From Lacinutrix himadriensis (GTDB lineage: Bacteria; Bacteroidota; Bacteroidia; Flavobacteriales; Flavobacteriaceae), in NCBI RefSeq assembly GCF_001418105.1, contig NZ_LIQI01000022.1, positions 496,001 to 560,000 on the forward strand: a stretch of DNA of 64,000 nucleotides. Reading direction: 5' to 3'. The first letter of the stretch is position 1. The number at the start of each line of letters is the position of its first letter. Below, piece after piece: positions 37,696-46,566 of this stretch. The position numbers and the translations under genes were made by a program. The notes beneath the pieces were generated by a model. The model saw only the letters and a list, made by a program, of their open reading frames with translations, searched no databases and was not told where the DNA came from.

Positions 37696-38880
37696 TTAGG
37701 CTACGTGTAGATTGGTAGAAACTGCTGTTTTCATAACTTGTTTTTTGTTTCTATACACCCACGCTATTTGTCCTAATTGTCCGACAATTTTTATAGAATC
37801 TTTCATCGATAATTTAGAACCATCCGCATGAATCCATCTTTTTAATGGTTGCTCACAAAGCATTGCTTTCGCTTCTTTTAATCCGAAATGGATACGCATT
37901 CTTTTAAAGATTTCTACATCAAAAATCCATTGGGTAACAAACTTTTCACCAAAAGCGATTTGTATTACATCTTTACGAAAGATTTTAGCACCACATTGTG
38001 TGTCTTTAAAATCCATTTTTAAGATCTTTCTAATAATAAAATTGATGGTTAAACTGATTATTTTTCTTGCAGATTCTTTAGTAATATTCGCTCCCATTCT
38101 TGAGATTCTAGAACCACTTACAATTTTAAAATCGGAAGTTTCAATCGTCTTTACTAAATCGTCAAAATCTGCTAAGTCTGTAGATAAATCGGCATCTAAA
38201 AACCCGATATAATCTAAATCTTCTTTTTTAGCCATGTGTAACATTCCCAAACGAACAGCTTCTGCTTTTCCTCCGTTTTTCTCACAGTCGTAAACCGTAA
38301 TAAAATCTTCTCTTCCTTTTTGTAAATTTTTTAAAACTTCTAATGTTTTATCCTTACTACCATCGTTTACAAAACATAAATGGTAACCAGAGTTTTTATC
38401 GATATAGTTAATAAACGCATCACTTAACAAACGTTCTTCTTCATTATAACAAGGAATAACAACACCAACACAACGCTCTTGAATCATTACATCACTTTTA
38501 GTCACTACGTTTTGTACTTCAGGAGCTCCAATTAATCTTTTTACACGAGCACTAATCTCGTTTAAGCTTAATGGCTTTTTCATGTAATCGTTGATCCCTA
38601 AATCGAAACCTTCTGTAATCGTTTCATCTTTTGTATCTCCAGATAAAACCATAATTGGTGTTTGCGAATCTTTAGTAATTCTTATATGTTTTACAACATC
38701 TAACCCAGAAACAAACGGCATATTAATATCTACTATAACTAAATCTGGATTAAAAGATTCATATAATTCTAATCCTTTAGTTGCGTCCGTTTCTATTTTC
38801 ACTTCATAACCTAATTCTACTAATCTCTTTTGTAAAGGAAGTAATACTAATTGTTGGTCATCTATGGCTAAAACTTTCAT
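37696..38880 (-). CDS. Response-regulator receiver fused to a GT2 glycosyltransferase
   Basis: A 394-residue fusion. Residues 1-118 form a receiver domain with the acidic pair DD7-8, phospho-acceptor Asp51 in IVDINMP and Lys in MKKPLS. Residues about 135-365 form a family 2 glycosyltransferase (GVVIPCYNEEERLL, FVNDGSKDKT, GFLDADLSTD with the DxD, QCGAKIFRKD). The DNA-binding output is replaced by an enzyme, so phosphorylation may switch sugar transfer directly. It is the first gene of a leftward unit under the LytTR-type promoter just upstream. Confidence 0.9.
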   Translation of the reverse strand: MKVLAIDDQQLVLLPLQKRLVELGYEVKIETDATKGLELYESFNPDLVIVDINMPFVSGLDVVKHIRITKDSQTPIMVLSGDTKDETITEGFDLGINDYMKKPLSLNEISARVKRLIGAPEVQNVVTKSDVMIQERCVGVVIPCYNEEERLLSDAFINYIDKNSGYHLCFVNDGSKDKTLEVLKNLQKGREDFITVYDCEKNGGKAEAVRLGMLHMAKKEDLDYIGFLDADLSTDLADFDDLVKTIETSDFKIVSGSRISRMGANITKESARKIISLTINFIIRKILKMDFKDTQCGAKIFRKDVIQIAFGEKFVTQWIFDVEIFKRMRIHFGLKEAKAMLCEQPLKRWIHADGSKLSMKDSIKIVGQLGQIAWVYRNKKQVMKTAVSTNLHVA

Positions 38881-38911
38881 AATAAGTTGTTTTTATTTGT
38901 TGTTGATGGTA

Positions 38912-39002
38912 CAAATGTACAGGAGAAGACAGCCCTAAAATTGTTATTTAGTTTAACCTAGAACTAAGTGTCGACGAATGGTAGATTGCTGTAGATAATT
39001 AA
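38912..39002 (-). promoter_or_regulatory. LytTR-type promoter A (receiver-GT2, GT-like, manA)
   Basis: Leftward promoter. The element TACATTTG (minus strand, 38912-38919) fits the Bacteroidetes TAnnTTTG. A half-site CCATTCGTCGAC (minus strand) is at 38970-38981, and a second (TTAATTATCTAC) lies at 38991-39002, exactly 21 bases on. The near half-site is 58 bases from the promoter element, which is 32 bases from the start codon. Confidence 0.65.
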
Positions 39003-39027
39003 AAATGGAAGCACTATAATATTTATT

Positions 39028-39035
39028 TATCTTTA
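39028..39035 (+). promoter_or_regulatory. Possible rightward promoter element of the GT-C operon
   Basis: TATCTTTA, one base from TAnnTTTG, lies 27 bases before the start at 39062. The palindromic core GTCGAC of site A could serve both directions, but the spacing rule of the leftward promoters is not met exactly, so co-regulation is unproven. Confidence 0.3.
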
Positions 39036-39061
39036 CCATATTGTTATAGCTTAGGCTTTAA

Positions 39062-42000
39062 ATGAAAGAAACCTCAAATAAATACTTAATCGTTGCCATC
39101 CTTTTAGGACTGGCTTTTCATGGTAGTGCCATATTTTTCACTTTGGAAACTACTTATGATGCGCTAATACACCTGTTTTTCGCAGATCATTATGCAAATA
39201 GCTGGTTTGAACCTTGGAATTATGAATGGTATACAGGTTTTACGGTACAGAGTTATCCGCCGTTAGTACATCAATCTATTGGACTGTTGTCTATGATTGG
39301 TGGTTTAAAGTTTGGGATGTTTAGTGTTGCCTTAATTGCTATTGTATTATTTATCACAGGAGCCTATCGTTTTTCTTTAATGATGACAGCCAACAAAACA
39401 GTTGCTGGTTATGCTGCTATTTTAGCAGTCTTTAGTTCTTCCTTTGTAGAAACACTTCATATTTTCGGACAATTACCAAGTATAATAGGTGTATCAGTTT
39501 TAATGCATGCCTTACCAGAAATCTATTTGTGGCTAAAAACGGGTAAGAAATGGTACTTAGCAACCTCCTTATCTTTAATTGCCGTAACAGTGACTTCTCA
39601 TCATGTGACTCCCATTTTCGGGATGATCTTTTTTATCTTTCCTTTAATAGGAATGGTTATTATGGATGTTTCTAGAGAGCAAGTAAACTCGATGAAAGAA
39701 GTCACCTTCAAAATATTTTTGAATAGCTTTTTCAAATTGTTTAAACGTATTGTAAGCTTCGGAATGTTATCCTTAGTATTAATAATAGGATGCATTTTTC
39801 CGTATTGGCTAAACTCGAAAGCCAACCCAATTACCCAAGTTCCTATTCCGCATGGTTCTCGAGATAATTTTTTGGAAATCACCTCTTCCGGATTGGTATT
39901 CTTTTTAATTCCCTGGGGAATAATACTCGTATTATTACCATATATATTCTACAGATATTACAGCAAACGATACTTGTTTTTTGGTTTATCCATAACCATT
40001 TGTACCATTTTAGGAACTGGAGGAACCACGTCTGTACCTTTAAAAATGTTAGGGGAAACGGCATTTAATATATTAACATTAGATCGATTTACACTTTGGG
40101 CTTCTATTTTGTCTATACCTATGTTAGGCGAATTTACCTATCGTTTTGTCGAAGGCGATTTAAAGGAATTAATTCAGAACAAATTTGGCGCTATTTACCA
40201 TCGTATTATTGGCGGCATACTAGCCGGACTAATGGTGTTTATGGTCGTGTTTACTATGAGTTTAAACTATTTTAGACCATCGCAACCACAGAAAATAAAG
40301 ATGTTACCTATCGTGAATTTCTTAAATCAAGATGATCACGATAAATGGCGATTTTTAACTCTTGGTTTTGGCGATCAAATGGCTTGGTTAAGTGCACAAA
40401 CGAATGCGATGACAGTGGATGGAAACTACCATTCTGCAAGACGATTACCAGAGTTAACCACTAGGCCTATCGAGCGTTTAGAAAACTCGAAATTTAAAGG
40501 GGTAGCCGGAATTGGTTCGCTTCAGCAGTTTTTAACTACTCCAGAAAAATACAATCTCAAATACATTTTTTCTAACGATAAATTTTACGATCCCATTCTC
40601 TATTTCTGCGGCTGGCAACGTTTACGACAATTAGAAAACGGCATTATGGTTTGGGAACGACTAAACATTCCGCCAGTTTCATCTATTTTACCAAAAGAAG
40701 ATGTTGCCAAATGGTTAAAAATAATGTGGGGAATTATTCCATTTTTAACCGTTTTAATTGCCTTTGTTTTAAACATACAAATGCTTTGGGTTAATGCTTT
40801 AAAAACGCGAATCAAACCCATTCCTGACTTTTTAAAGTTTCCAACGACTTATAATAAGTTTAATAGAAATGTTTTACGTGTTACGCACATCTGGTCTTTA
40901 ATATTAGCGGTTGCCGTGTTTTATGGTATTTATTTATTCTACCTCAAAAACGATTCGCAACGCAGTCCGGAAAATGCCATTATTGCCTATTATGATGCTT
41001 TAGATTTTAAAGAATTTGAAAAAGCGCATAGTTTAATCGATCCTGAAAATCAGTTACCAATTGCACAATACATGTTAGAGATTTCGGTAACCGATGGTTT
41101 ACTAAGTAGCTATGCAAAAATGGATGCTATTGCAACCGAAATCACCAAACATAACGACAGTACCGTTTCGGCGAAAGTGACTAGCCAATGGATTACGCCT
41201 TTAGAGAAAATTGAAAAAGTAGATTATAAATCGCTATCCAAACGAAAAGGAAAATGGTATTTACAACCAGACGATTTAAACAACGATTTACCACCAGACC
41301 AACTCTATTCTGCTAATGCAACCAAGTATTTCAACCAAGGTAGAAGACGTATTACCACACAACAAACCCATCATGAAGACATTTTAAAACAACCTGTTCT
41401 AGAAGTGGTCTCTGCTAAACTGGTGCAGTATGATGGCAGTTATGCTATCATTGGAGAAATTCAAAATATAGACAATGTGCCTGCAGATGTTATTTTAAAA
41501 GGAACCTTATACAACGATGCTAATAAACAACTAGCAACATATAATGCAAAGTATCATGTGAAGCATAAATTAATGCCGAAAGAATCGAGTAGTTTCCGTA
41601 TTAATTTTGAAGGGATTGCTTGGTCTAGAACGCAAGATTCTATTCCAGATACGTTTAATCCAGACGAATTTACGCCTATTGAATTTGAAGAACAACCCAC
41701 CAAATTCAACTTACAAATTGCAGGAAATGTATCTGGATCTGACTTGTATAAAAACGTCGTGTTAAGCGCCATTACTATTCAAGAAGGCTCCATCAACGGA
41801 AACTTATTTAATAGCGGCATCCAAGAAATTACCATACCGCAGCTTTTAGTGACTTATTATGACCAAAATAAAGAGATGCTTTGGGTAGATCATCTATTTG
41901 TAAAAGAAGGTGTGCGACAACAACGCAAGCAAGATTTTGAATACGAAATACTGAAAGATGGTGCCGTAAAAATCATAAATACAGACATGCAAAACATTTT

Positions 42001-42151
42001 TGTAAATGGTTTACCAAACGATGCTATTGCTGGAAAAATAGTGCCAAACAGAATTGAAAATCATAGCGATGCACAATTACAAAAAATTGACCATCCCGAT
42101 TTTAGTTATATTAAAATAGAAATTAACACATATATAGGAAGTCCGAATTAA
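39062..42151 (+). CDS. Large polytopic membrane protein, GT-C/PTPS-related type
   Basis: A 1029-residue protein. Residues 8-420 hold about ten membrane segments, with another pair near 555-625 around a soluble section. The first loop has TTYDALIHLFFADHYANSWF, similar to the acidic first loop of GT-C glycosyltransferases and of the membrane family named after 6-pyruvoyl-tetrahydropterin synthase. Residues after about 630 look external, with beta-rich repeats. It could be the polymerase or lipid-linked sugar transferase of the polysaccharide made here (inference). The next gene starts on the last base of its stop. Confidence 0.78.
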   Translation: MKETSNKYLIVAILLGLAFHGSAIFFTLETTYDALIHLFFADHYANSWFEPWNYEWYTGFTVQSYPPLVHQSIGLLSMIGGLKFGMFSVALIAIVLFITGAYRFSLMMTANKTVAGYAAILAVFSSSFVETLHIFGQLPSIIGVSVLMHALPEIYLWLKTGKKWYLATSLSLIAVTVTSHHVTPIFGMIFFIFPLIGMVIMDVSREQVNSMKEVTFKIFLNSFFKLFKRIVSFGMLSLVLIIGCIFPYWLNSKANPITQVPIPHGSRDNFLEITSSGLVFFLIPWGIILVLLPYIFYRYYSKRYLFFGLSITICTILGTGGTTSVPLKMLGETAFNILTLDRFTLWASILSIPMLGEFTYRFVEGDLKELIQNKFGAIYHRIIGGILAGLMVFMVVFTMSLNYFRPSQPQKIKMLPIVNFLNQDDHDKWRFLTLGFGDQMAWLSAQTNAMTVDGNYHSARRLPELTTRPIERLENSKFKGVAGIGSLQQFLTTPEKYNLKYIFSNDKFYDPILYFCGWQRLRQLENGIMVWERLNIPPVSSILPKEDVAKWLKIMWGIIPFLTVLIAFVLNIQMLWVNALKTRIKPIPDFLKFPTTYNKFNRNVLRVTHIWSLILAVAVFYGIYLFYLKNDSQRSPENAIIAYYDALDFKEFEKAHSLIDPENQLPIAQYMLEISVTDGLLSSYAKMDAIATEITKHNDSTVSAKVTSQWITPLEKIEKVDYKSLSKRKGKWYLQPDDLNNDLPPDQLYSANATKYFNQGRRRITTQQTHHEDILKQPVLEVVSAKLVQYDGSYAIIGEIQNIDNVPADVILKGTLYNDANKQLATYNAKYHVKHKLMPKESSSFRINFEGIAWSRTQDSIPDTFNPDEFTPIEFEEQPTKFNLQIAGNVSGSDLYKNVVLSAITIQEGSINGNLFNSGIQEITIPQLLVTYYDQNKEMLWVDHLFVKEGVRQQRKQDFEYEILKDGAVKIINTDMQNIFVNGLPNDAIAGKIVPNRIENHSDAQLQKIDHPDFSYIKIEINTYIGSPN

Positions 42152-43368
42152 TGCAACTTAAACGTACATACATATTTCTTTTAGGCTTGATTTTATTATC
42201 ATCGTTTGCTGTTGTGCAAAACAACGAAGCGACAAATCCTATCCAATTATTAACTACACAAACAGATTATGCAGTTGGAAATGCTGTGGTTTTAAAATTT
42301 ACGGCTTCCGAAGGCGAAAAACCACTACTCTATTGTTCGAATAGTTATGGTTCTACTCTAGTTTCTGCAACCTTAAAAGACAATGCACTTCAATATATTA
42401 TTCCGCAAAACATCACCAGAAAAATTGGTGTAGTGCACTGGAAGTTATTAGATGAAAACACATCTATTTCTAGTCAATTCTATATGCATCCAAAAGCGGA
42501 AGTAGCAACCATGGAAACCTATATTGGTCCGCCAAGTATAGAAGCTGGAGGATCAGATTATACCATGTTGGTTGTTATTCCAACCGATTCTTTAGATAAT
42601 CCTGTACCAACAAATACGAAGGTAAATGCGAAGTTTCAGTTTTTAGCTTCCGAAGAAAATGATGCTGTTTTCACCAAGAACTTCATTTCTTATCGAAACA
42701 TTAATTCGAAAAGAGAAAGCGGACGTATGTTAGTGTCTTCAGAAAGTTTAGGTATCAATTCGAAAGAATTCACTATTAATGTATGGGCTGCAATTCCTAC
42801 AGATTTTACTATTGCAGCCAAACGACCACATAATTATGCCGACGGCAATCAGGTAACTACTTTTAATACTTCTGTACTAAAAGACAAGCAAGATAATGTG
42901 GTTAGTGATGGTACATTTGTCACCTTTTTTATTACGAATGCAAGTGGAAATATTTTAAAAACTACAGGAACTACTATTGAAGGTGTTGCACATTCTAAAA
43001 TTATTCATCCCGATTTTAAAGATAGTTGGAGCATTAAAGCCTATGTGGATGGTATGGCAGAAAGCAATACGATTACCTTAGATTATCAAAGTGTTATCGA
43101 CGATTTTGACGTTGCCTTTACTAACAAAAACCGCGAAATATTAGTTGGTCCTTTACAAAGTTTTATGGAGCAAATGATTCCGGATGGTTTACACGTCAAA
43201 CTTTTAATTTACAAAGATGATATGCTTATAGATACCATTACAAAAACATCTTTTAATGGCTATGTTACCTTTTATTTGAAACCAGCTGTTTACGAAAATG
43301 ACACGTATAATTTCCGTGTAGAAACTGCAGGAATAGACAAAACATTTAATAACAAAAAACTATGGTAG
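42151..43368 (+). CDS. Exported beta-rich protein of unknown function (405 aa)
   Basis: An N-terminal segment (YIFLLGLILLSSFAVVQN) is a signal peptide or anchor. The remainder looks like several Ig-like beta domains of about 90 residues, including a segment with VVSDGTFVTFFI and IEGVAHSKI that recalls Big-type adhesin domains. No catalytic motif is seen. Overlaps both neighbours by a few bases, so it probably forms a complex with the GT-C-like protein and the hydrolase. Confidence 0.72.
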   Translation: MQLKRTYIFLLGLILLSSFAVVQNNEATNPIQLLTTQTDYAVGNAVVLKFTASEGEKPLLYCSNSYGSTLVSATLKDNALQYIIPQNITRKIGVVHWKLLDENTSISSQFYMHPKAEVATMETYIGPPSIEAGGSDYTMLVVIPTDSLDNPVPTNTKVNAKFQFLASEENDAVFTKNFISYRNINSKRESGRMLVSSESLGINSKEFTINVWAAIPTDFTIAAKRPHNYADGNQVTTFNTSVLKDKQDNVVSDGTFVTFFITNASGNILKTTGTTIEGVAHSKIIHPDFKDSWSIKAYVDGMAESNTITLDYQSVIDDFDVAFTNKNREILVGPLQSFMEQMIPDGLHVKLLIYKDDMLIDTITKTSFNGYVTFYLKPAVYENDTYNFRVETAGIDKTFNNKKLW

Positions 43369-44876
43369 GTCTTAATAAAAACATACTACGTACCATATTA
43401 ATAATCTCATATATTATGATTGTAGCCTTGATTATTTCTGGTATTAGCGCGCTTTTTAGCTACCTAAATACTGGAGCAGATAGAAGCACCATGCTGCATA
43501 CCGAAATACAAAAAGTAGAACAATACGCTCCGAAATTAATTTGGGAACCTTTAACTAATGAAGGTAGACTAATGGATACCGAAAATTTAAATGCCTTACA
43601 AAACGATTATTTAGATGCTTGGTATGTAAAACAAATCGCTTATAAAACGAATAAAACTGCTGGCATAAAAGATTATTATACCGATAGTGCCAGAGAAAAT
43701 TTATATGCTTTTATTGACTTAAACAAAGCCGAAAACACCACCATTGAAGCGACCACGTTAAACCACAATCCAACTTTAGAATTTTTTAGTGAAGACGGGC
43801 AACTTGCTGTGATTACAGATAGAGATGTTGTAGAGTATAAACGGGTTTTTAAAGCAGAAAAATTAGTACTAGAAACTACCGAAACATCCACATATAAAAT
43901 GGTGTTTTTGCTAGAAGATGGCTTTTGGCGTATTAGACATTTGGTAAAAGAAAGCAGTAATCCTTTTGAAGCAAAAACAGCAAAAATAGAAACCGATAGT
44001 TTAATTATTAAAGGCATTAATTATTATCCGAAAGCAACGCCTTGGAATATGTTTGGAGACGCTTTTGCGAAAGACATTATTGCTAACGACTTTAAAATCA
44101 TTAAAGATGCCGGTTTGAATTCGGTTCGAATTTTTGTGCAATATGATGATTTTGGAAAAGCAGATGTAAATCCGAAAAAGCTAGAAAAACTAAAACAAAC
44201 TTTAGATGCTGCGGAAGAAAACAACCTAAAAGTCGTGTTGACTTTATTTGATTTCTATGGCGATTATTCGGTGATGAGTTGGACCTTAAATCAGCGTCAC
44301 GCAGCCACCATAGTCTCCACTTTTAAAGACCACAACGCTATTATTGCTTGGGATATTAAAAACGAACCAAACCTTGATTTTGAATCTAGAGGAAAAGATA
44401 TGGTTATCGCTTGGTTGGATAATATGATCGATTTAGTAAAATCTGTAGATGCAGAACATCCCGTAACTATTGGTTGGTCTAACACACAAAGTGCTCCCAT
44501 TTTAAAAGACAAAGTGGATATTGTTTCGTTTCATTATTATGAAGGTTTAAGCGAGTTGGATGCTGCTATAAAAACCATGCGTAAAGACATTCCTAACAAA
44601 CCATTGGTATTACAAGAATTTGGAATCTCTTCTTATAGCGGTTTCTGGAAACCTCTTGGTTCTTCCAAAGAAGACCAAGCCAATTACCACAAAAAAATCC
44701 AAGAGATTATTGCTGCTAATGCGTTGCAATTTATGTCTTGGACTTTATATGATTTTGTGGATGTGCCAACTGCTGTTGTAGGTAGCAGACCTTGGCGTCG
44801 AAATACCCAAAAACATTTTGGGTTTATCGATAAAAATGGGGCAAAAAAGGCATCGTTTCAATACATTACTAACTAA
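43362..44876 (+). CDS. Membrane-anchored GH5-like glycoside hydrolase
   Basis: A 504-residue protein with an N-terminal membrane segment (ILIISYIMIVALIISGISAL) and an ~170-residue NTF2-like or linker region. A TIM-barrel of clan GH-A follows (about 215-500): GINYYPKATPWNMFG, LNSVRIFVQYDD, acid/base Glu335 in WDIKNEPNLD and nucleophile Glu419 in VLQEFGISS. Hydrolases of this type are common companions of exopolysaccharide synthases (for instance BcsZ), trimming the polymer. It ends inside a strong hairpin. Confidence 0.86.
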   Translation: MVGLNKNILRTILIISYIMIVALIISGISALFSYLNTGADRSTMLHTEIQKVEQYAPKLIWEPLTNEGRLMDTENLNALQNDYLDAWYVKQIAYKTNKTAGIKDYYTDSARENLYAFIDLNKAENTTIEATTLNHNPTLEFFSEDGQLAVITDRDVVEYKRVFKAEKLVLETTETSTYKMVFLLEDGFWRIRHLVKESSNPFEAKTAKIETDSLIIKGINYYPKATPWNMFGDAFAKDIIANDFKIIKDAGLNSVRIFVQYDDFGKADVNPKKLEKLKQTLDAAEENNLKVVLTLFDFYGDYSVMSWTLNQRHAATIVSTFKDHNAIIAWDIKNEPNLDFESRGKDMVIAWLDNMIDLVKSVDAEHPVTIGWSNTQSAPILKDKVDIVSFHYYEGLSELDAAIKTMRKDIPNKPLVLQEFGISSYSGFWKPLGSSKEDQANYHKKIQEIIAANALQFMSWTLYDFVDVPTAVVGSRPWRRNTQKHFGFIDKNGAKKASFQYITN

Positions 44877-44890
44877 TACATTTAGTTAGT
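44868..44890 (+). terminator. Hairpin at the end of the hydrolase gene
   Basis: A perfect 9-base stem, ACTAACTAA at 44868-44876 and TTAGTTAGT at 44882-44890, with loop TACAT; the stop codon forms the end of the left arm. There is only a short T stretch after it, so it is a candidate terminator or RNA-stabilising hairpin. Confidence 0.55.
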
Positions 44891-44909
44891 TTATCATTAA
44901 GAGTAAAGC

Positions 44910-44949
44910 GAAGAATCTCAAATCAAATAGGTTAATTCTTAGATTCTTC
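44910..44949. repeat. Inverted repeat GAAGAATCT/AGATTCTTC between convergent genes
   Basis: Nine-base arms at 44910-44918 and 44941-44949, between the ends of a rightward and a leftward operon. The arm motif also appears near 51208-51216 in a different spacer (GAGATTCTTC), so it may be part of a dispersed intergenic repeat. Confidence 0.5.
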
Positions 44950-45024
44950 CGTTATACTTTCTTCTAAATAATAATAGGTTTCTTAATTGTTTTGGGACAA
45001 AAAAAGGTGTCGATTTACTGTGTC

Positions 45025-46245
45025 TTATGCATTAGTAGGTTTTAATGCTTTTTTACTTGGAGGTGCTTTTCTAGCTATAATTCTATCAAAATGGGATACG
45101 TACATATCTGCAATTTTCTCCATTGGATATGCTGTTGCAGCTTTATAGTTTGCTTTTCCTAAAGCAATTCGGTGTGCTTCATTGGTTACAATAGCTTCAA
45201 TTGCATTTGCTAAACTTTCTACAGAAGTTGGCTCAAAAAATTCCCCTTTATAACCTTCATCTTTTACTAATAAAGCAAGATCTCCTAAATCTGGCATCAC
45301 TACTGCTTTACCATAACTTCCTGCTTGGTGTAAAACACCTGAGCTTCCAGTTGTTGATGTGTATGGAAATACGACTACGGCACTTTCTTTAAATAAGGTT
45401 GGCACTTCGTATTCTTCTACATAACCTGTAAAACGGACTTGCGATACATGCATATATTTTGCGCGTACATCTGCTAAATATCCAGGTACATTTGGGTTGT
45501 CGGTTCCTGCAATAACAACCTCCAAATCTAATCCTGTAGTTGCTCTTACTTTCTCCACCGCTTCAATCATACCTTCTACTTTTTTATAGGTACCAAATTT
45601 CCCGAAAGTCATCACTTGTAAAGGTCCTTGTGGTAAGCTGTATTCTGGTTTTTCTTCAGAGATTTCAAAAGTTCCATGCGGAATTAAAGTCACATTTGTA
45701 GCATTGTATTTTTTCTCTAAAACGTCCACATATTTTTGCATCGTTACTGCAACCGTATCTGCTTGTAAGATTAACTTTGTTAAGCTAGTTCCTATAAAAC
45801 CATATACTTTTTGCATGATTTTACTGCTTGTAAATCCTGCAGAACCTAAATCTACTTCTTCTAATATATTATGTAATAACACAATATTTGGAATCTTTTT
45901 CAGCTTACAAACTAATGGTAACATTAAGCCTAAAGCCGCTGCTACTTTTTTGTCTCCAAACTTCATGAATTGTAAGTTGAATAACACGGCATCTGGTTGT
46001 GTATTATTAATCGCTTTAGTAACGTTTATAATGTTTGTGTAGCTATTAAATGCCCAACATTCTTTCACTGTAATCTTGCAACCGTTTTCTGTAAAAGCAA
46101 TATCTTTTGCACCTTCCGTTTTATCTGTAAGTAAAACAATTTCAGTAACATTTTCTTTTTGTCTAAAGTGCTTTACTAAATGGTAAGCGTACTCGTTTAA
46201 GGTTACTTTACTTGGTGGATATGCGGTTACGATTGCTAGTTTCAT
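45025..46245 (-). CDS. GT4-type glycosyltransferase
   Basis: A 406-residue GT-B fold enzyme. The N-terminal domain starts with MKLAIVTAYPPSKVTLNEYA, a glycine-poor form of the usual family 4 opening. The C-terminal donor site has VMTFGKFGTYKKVEGMIEAV, VRFTGYVEEYEVPTLFKES and the conserved VVFPYTSTTGSSGVLHQAGS. It probably transfers a sugar at the inner membrane during polymer assembly. It follows a 27-codon reading frame by 7 bases and has a long leader from promoter B. Confidence 0.85.
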   Translation of the reverse strand: MKLAIVTAYPPSKVTLNEYAYHLVKHFRQKENVTEIVLLTDKTEGAKDIAFTENGCKITVKECWAFNSYTNIINVTKAINNTQPDAVLFNLQFMKFGDKKVAAALGLMLPLVCKLKKIPNIVLLHNILEEVDLGSAGFTSSKIMQKVYGFIGTSLTKLILQADTVAVTMQKYVDVLEKKYNATNVTLIPHGTFEISEEKPEYSLPQGPLQVMTFGKFGTYKKVEGMIEAVEKVRATTGLDLEVVIAGTDNPNVPGYLADVRAKYMHVSQVRFTGYVEEYEVPTLFKESAVVVFPYTSTTGSSGVLHQAGSYGKAVVMPDLGDLALLVKDEGYKGEFFEPTSVESLANAIEAIVTNEAHRIALGKANYKAATAYPMEKIADMYVSHFDRIIARKAPPSKKALKPTNA

Positions 46246-46252
46246 AAGTTCG

Positions 46253-46336
46253 TTATTTATTGTTTTTTAAAGATCTTATGTTGCATCCAGTTTTAATTTT
46301 TTCTTTTAAAGAAGAACCCGTTTCTGGATGGTTCAT
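46253..46336 (-). CDS. Candidate 27-residue peptide, first gene of the GT4 unit
   Basis: The frame starts at ATG 46336 and ends in TAA seven bases before the GT4 start codon. The peptide begins MNHPETGSSLKEKIKTGC, is basic (five Lys and one Arg against two Glu) and has one Cys. The start lies 38 bases from the promoter B element; in the other six units this distance is 23-40 bases to a known or predicted start. Its start region (46333-46357) repeats that of the GT4 gene (46243-46267). No homologue recognised. Confidence 0.5.
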   Translation of the reverse strand: MNHPETGSSLKEKIKTGCNIRSLKNNK

Positions 46337-46373
46337 AAGTTTGTTGTTTATATGTTATTTCCTAATTACACTA

Positions 46374-46464
46374 CAAATTTGCGTTTTAAAAGACATTAAA
46401 TCCGGTAACTTTAGATAGGTTGCGTGTTGCTGTAGACGAATGGTAATAAAGTGTAGATTTGCTT
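46374..46464 (-). promoter_or_regulatory. LytTR-type promoter B (27-aa peptide, GT4)
   Basis: Three half-sites at exact 21-base steps: CAACCTATCTAA (46411-46422), CCATTCGTCTAC (46432-46443) and AAGCAAATCTAC (46453-46464), all read on the minus strand. The promoter element CAAATTTG (46374-46381) lies 58 bases from the middle half-site. It differs from TAnnTTTG only at the first base. Confidence 0.6.
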
Positions 46465-46566
46465 ATTTTCAAGTAGTTAACACAAAAGCTATAAACTGAA
46501 AAAGCTGCAGTATAAAACCACAGCCCTTTCCTTTATATAGACTAATAATATAAAATTCTTTTTTTA

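Noticed and set aside
38912-39062. Control of the rightward GT-C operon by site A
   Set aside because: The palindromic GTCGAC could be read in both directions, but the 57/58-base spacing to a rightward element is not met (60 bases) and the flanking half-site bases do not match.
46500-46545. Terminator hairpin after the flippase gene (GCTG/CAGC)
   Set aside because: Only four paired bases followed by mismatches; too weak to call.
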